DNA of 64,000 nucleotides from Pyropia yezoensis. Its lineage: Eukaryota > Rhodophyta > Bangiophyceae > Bangiales > Bangiaceae. The stretch is taken from assembly GCA_009829735.1 (NCBI GenBank), contig CM020618.1:33704894-33768893 (forward strand), written 5' to 3'. Below are positions 42,330 to 50,938 of this stretch, piece after piece. The position numbers were made by a program, and so were the translations under genes. The notes beneath the pieces were generated by a model that was not told the origin of the DNA, searched no databases, and saw only the letters and a program-made list of their open reading frames with translations. The stretch's first letter is position 1. Every line of letters begins with the position of its first letter.

Positions 42330-44450
42330 CTACACGCCGAGTACATACACACATACACATAGGGACTCATAGTTCTGGATGTCGGCCGATGCTCTTGCTT
42401 GGTCGTCTGTATTGTGACACCATCGTCGATGCCTTGCGCTGCCTGTACGGTCCACACCTGCGCCGCGCTCACGATGAAGCAGCGCGTCCAAGGGTTCCCC
42501 GCCCCTAGCCCCTTCTCCCTTTGAGCCCCCCACCCCACCCCCCACTGCGGTGCGTGCCCTGTGTTCCCCTCTCGCGCCCCGTGCCCCCCCCTCGCGCAGC
42601 GTGTCCCCCCCTGCAGACTCAGTCGCCCTCCACACCCAGCAGCCCCCCCCCCCCAAGCTCTCGTGCGCCCACCCGTACACGCGGTACACGCCGCCCATCC
42701 CGCCCACGTCCCCCCCCCCCACCAGGCGTACGTACTGCGCCTGCAGGGCCGCCAGGCGGCGGTCCACCTCGGCGGCCCCGCCGCCGCCGCCGCGGCGCGC
42801 GCCCCCCGCCGCCACCACCGCCCGGCCGAGCGCCTCGAACCGCTCCTTGGCGCCGGTGGCGGCCAGCCAGGCGCCCTGGGTCACCGACGCGGACGGCACG
42901 CGCACGACCCCGCCGCCGCCAGCGCCACCGCTCCCCCCCCCTCTGGCGCGGCCCGCCGCCGCTTCGGCGGCGGCCGCCGCCACCGCCGACCGGAGGTGCC
43001 CAAAGTGCACGTCGGCGGTCACGTCGGCGGCACCCGGCGATGCGAGGAGCCCCTCGGGGGCGTGCCGCCGCAGCGCCCGGGCGGTCCACCCGCCCGCCCG
43101 CCCGCGGGGGTCCCCGCCCGGCACGGCGGGGTCGTGCCCATAGTCGACCACCAGCGCCGCCGAGCCCGCCTCGGCCGCCACCCGGGCGGCCAGCTCGGCG
43201 CCCGTCGCGGCCACGGCGGGGGACCACTCGGCCGCCGCGGCGGCGGCCGTGCCAGCAGCAGCGGGCGTGGCGGCAGCGGCAGCGGCAGCGTCGGCAGTGG
43301 CCCCCGGGCCGGCGGTCCGCCACGCGGCGGTGGCGGGCGTCTCGCCGGCGGCAAGGACAAAGCGCAGGCCTGACGCGCCGCTGCCGGGCGTGGCCGCGTC
43401 GGCGGGGTCGTCCACCCCGACGAGGCGCTCCCGCCAGGCCCCCCCCGCTGCCGACCTCCCCCCGCCACCACCGCCGCGACCGCCGGCGGGGGACCACACA
43501 AACTGGTGCACCGGCAGCGCGTCGAGGAGCTCGTGCGCAACGTACACGGTGCCCCCGTCGGCGTCGGTCGCGGGCGGCACCGCCGCCAGGCTGCCGTACC
43601 ACGCCGTCGGCACGCCCGCGGCGGGCAGGTGGGCCAGCGCCCGCCGCTGGGCCGCTGCCAGGCCCGCCGACGGCTCGACGAGCGCCACCCCGCGGAGGCG
43701 CACGCCCAGCGCCGCCAGGCCGCGGGTCAGGTCCGCGGCGAGTGTGCCGCGGCCGGGGCCCACCTCCACGATCCGTAGGCCGGCACCCCCGCCGCCACTG
43801 CGGCCGCCGCCGTCGCTGCCGCCGCGCCGGACGGCCGCGGCGACCGCGACGGCCATGCACTCGCCCATCACCTGGGACACCTCGGGGGCGGTGACAAAGT
43901 CTCCGGCGGGCCCGAAAATGGCCCCCCCCCCCGTGTAGTAGCCGTGGGTCGGGTGAAGGAGGCACTCGGACATGTAGGCAGCAACGGTAAGGGGGCCCGT
44001 GTGGCGGATGAGCCGGGCCAGGTGGGTGGACAGGGGGGTGGGGGGGGGAGTGGGGGAGGTGGCGGTGGCGGTGGGCGTCCCGGAGAGGGGGGGGGGAGAC
44101 AGCTGCGGGCCGCCAGCGGCCGGGAGAAGGACGCCGCTGCCGAGCCCGCCGCCGCCGAACCCGCCGCCGCCTCCGCCGTCGCCGCGGCCCGCGCCACGCG
44201 GACGGAGCGGCGTGGCCGGCCGCCGCCGGCCAAACAGCCCCGCCGTGTCAATGGCAATGGGGGTACCCCCCCCCCCCCCTCCCTCTGGCGGTGACGGGGG
44301 TGGGGGCGGCGGTGGCGGCGCGGGCGGCGCCGCCCCCGCCCCCGCCCCCGTCGCCGATGCCGCCGACGCGACCCACCGGGCGGGTGGGCGGTGGCAGGGG
44401 CGGCGGCGGGCGGTCCGCGCCACGACGATGAGCCGCGACGCTGCGGCCAT
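42330..44450 (-). CDS. NDUFAF7: NDUFAF7/MidA-type protein arginine methyltransferase, mitochondrial
   Basis: Complex I assembly factor that methylates an arginine of subunit NDUFS2, using S-adenosylmethionine, in the mitochondrial matrix (family knowledge). Intronless, 706 residues from ATG 44450. Residues 1-30 (MAAASRLIVVARTARRRPC) look like a mitochondrial presequence. After a Gly/Pro-rich linker the family core starts at about 141: LARLIRHTGPLTVAAYM, HPTHGYYT, GDFVTAPEVSQVMGE, the SAM-binding GPGRGTLAADL at 231, VAHELLDALPVHQF, LVVDYGHD, and DVHFGHLRSAV with QGAWLAATGA. Long Gly and Ala insertions separate conserved blocks. Real homology ends near GVYRVYGWAHES; the last 90 residues look non-coding, so the true stop may lie earlier through a frame change or splice. 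Confidence 0.9.
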   Translation of the reverse strand: MAAASRLIVVARTARRRPCHRPPARWVASAASATGAGAGAAPPAPPPPPPPPSPPEGGGGGGTPIAIDTAGLFGRRRPATPLRPRGAGRGDGGGGGGFGGGGLGSGVLLPAAGGPQLSPPPLSGTPTATATSPTPPPTPLSTHLARLIRHTGPLTVAAYMSECLLHPTHGYYTGGGAIFGPAGDFVTAPEVSQVMGECMAVAVAAAVRRGGSDGGGRSGGGGAGLRIVEVGPGRGTLAADLTRGLAALGVRLRGVALVEPSAGLAAAQRRALAHLPAAGVPTAWYGSLAAVPPATDADGGTVYVAHELLDALPVHQFVWSPAGGRGGGGGGRSAAGGAWRERLVGVDDPADAATPGSGASGLRFVLAAGETPATAAWRTAGPGATADAAAAAAATPAAAGTAAAAAAEWSPAVAATGAELAARVAAEAGSAALVVDYGHDPAVPGGDPRGRAGGWTARALRRHAPEGLLASPGAADVTADVHFGHLRSAVAAAAAEAAAGRARGGGSGGAGGGGVVRVPSASVTQGAWLAATGAKERFEALGRAVVAAGGARRGGGGGAAEVDRRLAALQAQYVRLVGGGDVGGMGGVYRVYGWAHESLGGGGCWVWRATESAGGDTLREGGARGARGEHRARTAVGGGVGGSKGEGARGGEPLDALLHRERGAGVDRTGSARHRRWCHNTDDQARASADIQNYESLCVCVYVLGV

Positions 44451-45180
44451 CGGGCGGCTCGAACGGAAAGACAAAGAGCATTAAGGGGCAGGGGGGGGGG
44501 GGGGGAGGGGAGGGGCGGGGTAGTAGCAGGAGCTGGCGCCGTCAAGCACGCGGCAGCCACGACGAAGGACGGATGCCTGCGTCAAGATTCACTCGGGCCC
44601 GTACTGTAGGTAGACATGCCCCGACGGTGCGCTGTCCCGCCTCGGATCAATGATTTGGCCAGGCTGGCCCTGGCCCCTCCCGCCGGCGCAGCTGCCGGCG
44701 TCGACGGTTTGACGAGGATGCGCCGCCCCACCGCCACAGGCGAATGGGCAATGGGTGCGCATTCCAGGGTGCGCGGCGGTTGCCAGTGAGCTGGAACCCC
44801 CCCCACGCACGCTGCCTGTCCAGCACACACCGTGTGTCCGCACACAACGATGCCAACAAGCACGGCGATGTCCGACCAAAAGGACGTTGGACATCCCCTC
44901 CCTCTCGGGCCCCCCAGCGCACACGCCTCTGACGCTCTTTTTTACCGGCAGAGCCCAGCGTGCGGCGCCCGCTTCCCCCTCCGTCTGCTAAGATCTCGCT
45001 GCAGCAGGGGGAGGAATCCACCCTCTGCTTGTTCGTGTACAGTACACCCTCTGAAGGGTGAGTTGACGGGTCTTGGCGAGTCTCCCGTTCTGCGCACAGT
45101 CTCTGACCACCCCCCCTCCCCGCACCGCCCCCCTCCCCCCCCCCGCCCGTGCCACGGCTGGGCAACGGCACGCCCCAGCC
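44451..45180. promoter_or_regulatory. Divergent promoter region with two GTACTGTAC-type motifs
   Basis: Between two divergent gene starts. On the side of the minus-strand gene: a 15-base G run at 44491-44505 (C-rich leader of that gene) and GTACTGTA at 44601-44608. On the side of the plus-strand gene: TGTACAGTACA at 45036-45046 and C-rich sequence up to the ATG. The two motifs lie about 150 and 135 bases from their start codons. Confidence 0.45.
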
Positions 45181-46425
45181 ATGATGACCCTTGGGTGCCG
45201 GCGGCTGATCGCTGTCGGCGCTGCTGTGCTGGCGCTCCTGGCCGCCGCCCCGCCACGGCTGGCGGTGGCGTCGGGGACGGCGGGGAGGGGCCTCGTCCCC
45301 GTCCTCGCAGACGCGGCGGATGGCGGGGCTGCGCCGGGGGCAGGCGGGCGGCGTCTTGTCCGCGACGACGCTGCGGCCGCCGCCCTCCCCGCCACCCTCT
45401 CCAGACGGGTGGGGCCCACGGACGTGGCGGGGACATACTCCATCCTTCTCGATAGGTCTAACCACGACGGCTGCCCCGATGTCGTGAAACTGGGCCGGCC
45501 CGAGCAGGTGCCCGGCGCCGCTTCGTACAGCATGCTCCGCTATTCCGGGAATGGCATCGAACTCGACGGCACGACCTGTTCGGCCGGGGGCCTGACCGTC
45601 ATCCGTGCGTTTTCGTTGCACGCCACAGGGTTTATGGAGCAACACGGGCTGGCCGGCACCATCAACCGCTTCAATGGTTCCTTCTACGAGCGGGCCCTCC
45701 TGGAGTGGGCCGACTCGGCTGGGATTGGCATGGACAGCTGGACTTGTGGGGACATCCACCGCTGGGACAACACCACCGTCATGCTGTTTGGGGACGCCCC
45801 ACTCTGGCTTTCGTTCAACGACGACGATGAGACAAGGAACGTAGACTTAGAGGAAGGCCGCCCGCACATTCTCATACTGAACAGCGGCTCCATCGTGTGC
45901 ATCTTAGAGGCGCCCAAGCCGTCGACCGGGACGGCCACTCCCAAAGATGGGTCGTCGGCGCCAGCCTCGGGGTCTGGGCAAGGCGGCGGCCTTTCGGCGG
46001 GTCCGGTGGCGGGTGTTGCGCTGGGGGCGGCGGCGTCGGCGGTGGCGGTGGCGGTGGCGGTGACCCTCGGCTACCGCCGGTTGACCAAAAAGCAGAGCCC
46101 CTGCAACAACGGGGGCCGCGGCGGCGACGAGGGCGGGGTTGGAGGTAGGGGCGATGGCAGTGTTGGCGGCGGCGGCGGCACGCCGCGCGTCGGAGACCCT
46201 GCAGGGACGTCCACTGGACAACCGTGGTCGCCTTTTCCACCATCCTTTTGGGCGGCAAGCGCGGTGGGCGGTCGCCCCGCAACCGGCGGTGCGACCCCCC
46301 TGCCGTGCCCCGCCCGCCCTGTCCCCGGGTGGAACGGGGCGCCAGCGGCTGCCTGCGGTGGAGCCCCCTCCGCAGCCTTCCCTGACCTCCAGCCGGGCAT
46401 GCCGTCTAGGCTGCTCTACACCTAA
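45181..46425 (+). CDS. Single-pass type I membrane protein, function unknown
   Basis: Intronless, 414 residues from the first of two ATG codons at 45181. Residues 1-29 form a signal peptide (basic start, then AVGAAVLALLAAAPP). The luminal or extracellular part to about residue 265 is compact and not low-complexity, with four or five Cys (NHDGCPDV, GTTCSAGG, WTCGDIH, SIVCIL) and repeated aromatic turns (YSILLDRS, YSMLRYSG, FNGSFYE with an N-x-S site, WDNTT with another), reminiscent of a beta-rich fold. A membrane span lies at about 271-297 (GVALGAAASAVAVAVAVTLG), followed by YRRLTKK stop-transfer residues and a Gly/Pro-rich cytosolic tail of 115 residues. I do not recognise the family. A cell-surface or endomembrane receptor or wall-associated protein is plausible. 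Confidence 0.75.
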   Translation: MMTLGCRRLIAVGAAVLALLAAAPPRLAVASGTAGRGLVPVLADAADGGAAPGAGGRRLVRDDAAAAALPATLSRRVGPTDVAGTYSILLDRSNHDGCPDVVKLGRPEQVPGAASYSMLRYSGNGIELDGTTCSAGGLTVIRAFSLHATGFMEQHGLAGTINRFNGSFYERALLEWADSAGIGMDSWTCGDIHRWDNTTVMLFGDAPLWLSFNDDDETRNVDLEEGRPHILILNSGSIVCILEAPKPSTGTATPKDGSSAPASGSGQGGGLSAGPVAGVALGAAASAVAVAVAVTLGYRRLTKKQSPCNNGGRGGDEGGVGGRGDGSVGGGGGTPRVGDPAGTSTGQPWSPFPPSFWAASAVGGRPATGGATPLPCPARPVPGWNGAPAAACGGAPSAAFPDLQPGMPSRLLYT

Positions 46426-48038
46426 AGTGTAGGAGGCGGTGACGCCCGGTGGCTCAGACGTCCGCTCGGGGAGGGGCACCTAAATTCGGCGAGACGACGA
46501 CACGCACCCGCATGGTAGGCCCCCACGCCTGCCATGCCCCCCCTCTGTCGAGCAGAGCACATCCTCACTGCCGCAGCTGGCAAGCTGGAGAAGCCCTGAA
46601 GGGGGGGGCGGTTGCGTGTCGTGTAGCTCTTGGTGGCGCATGGGCATACTGGGTACGCTGTGGCCTGCGCTGGTGTCATCTTGCAGTGCTTAAGAGTGGT
46701 TATTGGGAGTGGTCATGCTCGCGAAAAACGCTAGTTTGCCCCGACGGAAAGGGTGCCCCCCCGCGCGGCGCTGCCATTGCCATGAGTGGATGATCTTCCA
46801 CGACGTGTGGGCGATCCTCCAATACCATAGCAGCGGAGGCTGGATCCCGCGGTAGGCAACGACACAAGGGAGAAGGCGATGGCTTTGGCGAGGGACACGA
46901 TAGACGTAACGCCTGCGCCCCCCCCCCCCACTAACAGAAGGATGTCAATGTGGGCAGCCGCCACATACGGCGCGCCATGCGGCCGGCGGGTGCGGACTTA
47001 CAAGGTCGCGAGGGAGACGCCCTTCGCGGCGGCAGCGGCGGCGGCCGCGACAGCGGCGGCAACCGCAGCGGTCCACCCGGCGGCGTTGACACGAACGTAA
47101 AAGTCCATTTCCCGCTCGTGCGGTGCTGATGCGGGGGGCTGCAGAAGGTGCGCGTGACAGTGTCGCCTGCAGGGCATGGTACCAATGGTACCCCAAAAAA
47201 ATCGGTGGTATAAATACGCGGGGAGCGGTGGGCGGCCGTCTGGAGGTTCCAGACACGAAACATGTGCACGCAGGAGGGTGGACAGGCGGGCGGGAAGGCG
47301 GGTGGGAGGGATGATGGGCAGGCGGTGAGAGCTGAGTTTCAGTGGAGGATGGCCGAGAGGTGGGTGAATCAGGTGGTGAACGGTCATGCGGAGCGGGCGT
47401 GCGGGTGGAGTCGCCACTGCAGACCTGCAGACTGCCCCCCCACCCCCTCCCCTCCCTCCCCCCCTTCACTCGTGTGTAGCGCACCCGCGCGTTGTGTCAG
47501 AATACAAAACGTGCGCCCAACCATTTAGCCCGGTCGGCTATACTCATGCTTGAGTACCTCCGAGTGGCATAAGCACAAGGCCAAGGATACTGCGTATGTT
47601 GGTAGATACTCACACGTTGATTTCCCGACGCGTTGGCCTTCATACATTTTGTTTTGTACCCGCAGCTGTCCATCAGAAATGATTTCAACTGCCGGCAGCA
47701 CAGCATGGCGTGGACACTCCTGGTTCCGCCCCACGCGCGCCCGTGGTTGACGAGATGCCTCCGTTCTGTTTTTTTTTGCGTGTGTTTTTTGTTTGTGCTG
47801 CGAGTACGGACGGCTGCGCTCATGCACAGCGGCCGCGGTGGCCCATGGACAATGGGGCCGCCATTGTGTGGCGGCGGCGGCGGGTGGGGATGGCGGGGTT
47901 TGGTTCTGCCTTGACGCTGGGCGAACGCAAGCAGGGTCGGCCGCCAGAGAGGGGGGGGGGGCACAGCATGGCGCTGCGAAGATCCCCTTTGGCGGCGGGT
48001 AACACGCAGGTGCGGCGTGCCGCCCTGCCCAACCAGAT
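46426..48038. other. Spacer, no gene recognised
   Basis: Only weak open frames. A TATAAATA string at 47209-47216 follows an inverted repeat GGTACCAATGGTACC (47178-47192) and an A run, but no gene start was recognised behind it. A T-rich patch lies near 47764-47790. Confidence 0.4.
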
Positions 48039-49151
48039 TCATGTAACGACCGCGGGAGGCGGCGCCCGCCCCAGACGGCCCGCTCCTGTCTTCTCACAGC
48101 CCACTTCCCTTCCCCCTCTCCCCCTCCCTCCCCCCCCCTTCCACCCTCTGCGCGGGAACCCCGCGACGACGCCCGGCTGAGCCCTCCCACACCACAGCGA
48201 CATGTGGGACAGCACGCACGTAAGGTAGCGGGCGGGGCTACGCAAGGCTACCTTGACCCCACAGCCAATGGCGTTGAAGCGGGAACAATAGATCAGACGC
48301 TGATGGTCTGTCTGCTTGAGCAGCTCATCTACCAGCGCTTCGGCGACAATGTCAGGGGGACCCCTTGTCCACAGCGAAGTCGTCACCACATCGGCCTCAT
48401 AAGCGTTGAGCAAGCGCAGCAGACGGCAGGTGACAGGCAGGTCAAGCACGCGATTGATGTCGACCATGCAGCACGCGTGCCACTCGGCGACAATGCCGTG
48501 CGCATAGGCAGTGCGCAAGGCTCTGTTACCGACATTCTGACGAAGTTGGTTGATCTTGCTGACAACGGCGTCCGCCGCCTGCTCAAAACAAGTGGAGGTA
48601 GGAGGGGCAGGGACGACGGTGGTGCGGAGAGGCAGAAGCATACGGCAGGTATCAGGAAACAATCACACAGGCTCGATATGGTCAGCACACGATCCAATCC
48701 AGCGGGGGGGACGCGGCCCCACTGGCAACTCCTCCGCACCACGCTCTCCCGCGCGAGTGTGTGCGGCGCCATGACATCCTCCCCCCTCTTCAAAAGCGAA
48801 ATATCCAACAGATACAGTATATGATGTTGCTTCGGCTGCCTTGCGTGCACCACCCGTGTCGAAGGTCGCCCCCATTGTCGTTGGATCGCGCTTTGTACGC
48901 GCCAAGTCATTGTCCACAGTCGCCGTCTTTGACCCAGCCTTGGTCCGCCCCGCGTCGCCCATCTCGACGAAGTCCGCCGACCCCTTGACGGACGCGCCCC
49001 GGCCACAGGGGCAGCAGCACCCGCCCGACTCTGCAGCCGCCGCCCCCGCCGTCGTGGCCATGCTCATGATGGCCAGCGTCCCCACCAACGCCACCAGCGC
49101 TACAGCCCATAGCACACGACCTCTAAAGGCAGAGCATGCCATCCGACCCAT
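48039..49151 (-). CDS. Probable secreted or membrane-linked protein, unknown
   Basis: Two-exon model on the minus strand: 49151-48816 and 48578-48039, intron 237 nt with GTATCT donor and TTTTGAGCAG acceptor, phase 0; 291 residues. The N-terminus has a basic start and a long hydrophobic stretch (VLWAVALVALVGTLAIMSMATTAG) that fits a signal peptide or anchor, followed by CCCPCGRG. Exon 2 encodes a helical, Cys-containing part (INQLRQNVGNRALRTAYAHG, WHACCMV, VTCRLLRLLNAYEADVV, LLKQTDHQRLIYCSRFN, IGCGV). The two frames could be separate chance ORFs, but the phase match and protein-like composition favour one gene. The last 40 residues are low-complexity and may lie past the real end. No family recognised. 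Confidence 0.5.
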
Positions 49152-50938
49152 CGTGGTGAGTAGGGGCTGCCACTGGGCACCTTGCGAGAGGGGAAAGGGG
49201 TACACGGTCGGTGAGACAAGAACACTAAGCTTGGGGGGGGATGCGGTCTTAGGCAATGGGTCTTGCTGCGGCGCGACTTGTGTGGTGTGACGATCACGTT
49301 CCTATCCGTCTCCCGGCCGTCTGATCTCCCAGTATTCTTTCCTCATAGCGTCTGCTCATTACTTGAGTACACAGCCCACAGTCAGACTCCACGGATATAT
49401 AGTGTTCGCGTCCCCTCCCCAGCAAACAGCCCCAGTGGAGCGATACGACAGGGGCATCGCCTGCAGCTCCGCACAGGGATGGCGCACCCCCCTTTCCTGG
49501 ACACCGAGAATGAGAGGCATCCCTGTGCGGAGCTCCAGGGCCGGCTGACCTCCCCCACAGCCCGACCAAGGGGGCGACAAGCGCGACTGCCGCCGTGCTC
49601 CACCCGAATCGCTGTCGGAGCACCTGCCACGAGTGATGATCGTGACGCACAGCGGAAGGAGACCGCGCGCGGCCTGCGCAGTGAAACTGATTGGCAGCAA
49701 GCGTAACCGTGCCATGTGGCCCCTCAGGGATGCGCGACGACGCCACCAGCATCGTGGTGATTGCCCGAGGCGCCGTCGGTCTTCAGCTTTGCTATATGTA
49801 CGGTGCAAGAGCGGAATGCCCTACAGTGTTCCACCTGTTTCACTAGACGAGCCGTTTGTCCCCCGCGCCCTCGCTAGAGAGAAGTCCGTGCAGAGACGGG
49901 GCAGCAGAGGGTGTGACCAGGACGAAGGCTGACCTGCTTCTTTTTTCGGTTGTGCCACGTGCTGTCCGAACAATGGACCACGTGCGAAATGATCCCATTG
50001 TGTCAGAATACAAAAGATTAAAAATGAAAAATCGGCACAGATTTGCATCGCACATTTTGCAGCATTTTTAATCTTGTCGGCAAGGGCACGGCAGGGGGCA
50101 CCCGATCACGACGGTGTTGCAGGGGCGCCAAGGCGGGCAGGGCTAAAAAAGCATCCTATCGTCGCTGATTATCCATAACCCATCCGGCTGGATGAAGGTG
50201 CACTCTTCGCTCTGTTTGCGTTGGTTAAATACTAATAGACATGTAATGTGCCACCGCCTGAGGGATCCCGATACAGTCAGTACATGTCCCCACTGGACCC
50301 TTCCGCCACGAGCCTGTGATTAGCCCATTTTCCTTCGGGCTTCGGCTCTGCCTTCGATGCACGGACGTTCCTCCAGCTGGATTGAAGGCTGTGGATTTCC
50401 TGGTGCCGCCACCAGAGCGAGGCCGCTGGAATTTTGCGACGATGCGGCCTTCCCAGCGCACGTCGAAGCAGTCACCCGTCACCCCCCCCACCGCAGAGTG
50501 ACACGTCTTCACTGGCGGTTGCAGTTGCAGCGAGACCCTTGGCTCGCCCGCGACGGCCCACGCGGCCACTGCATTGGCTGCCGACGCAGACGGGTTGTTG
50601 TACTGCTCACGCACATACGTAGCGTCTCCTGTCGGGCATGGCCCCCACAACCGACCCGACGATCCCTCTGGTATTCCTACACGACGCTCTCTTGCTTGAC
50701 ATTGAAGAAGGCATGCTGCCCCTATTCCGCCCAGCGCCATCCCCGTGCTGGAGCATCCCGGCACACTGAGGGCGCTCAGCCAGCTGCTTCCTGCAGGGAC
50801 CCCCCTCTTGTTTGGCATTGCGCACCCGCAGCGCCGACGACACCCCCCACCCCTGCCGACTTCCGTCAAATACCGACGCCGGTCCCACCCACGGCGCCAA
50901 CTTCCGCGACCACCCCCCCCCCCCCACCATCGGCCAAG
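49152..50938. other. Divergent intergenic region
   Basis: Between the gene at 49151 (minus) and the alginate-lyase-family gene at 50939 (plus). Contains the inverted repeat at 49465-49534, a TATATG near 49793, and a 13-base C run (50913-50925) just before the downstream ATG. No gene recognised. Confidence 0.45.
49465..49534. repeat. Perfect 17-bp inverted repeat with 36-base loop
   Basis: AGCTCCGCACAGGGATG at 49465-49481 is exactly repeated in inverse at 49518-49534. The arm length is far beyond chance in a short stretch. Confidence 0.8.

Noticed and set aside
46441-46500. TGGCTCAGACG as the D arm of another tRNA gene
   Set aside because: No T arm and no acceptor pairing follow.
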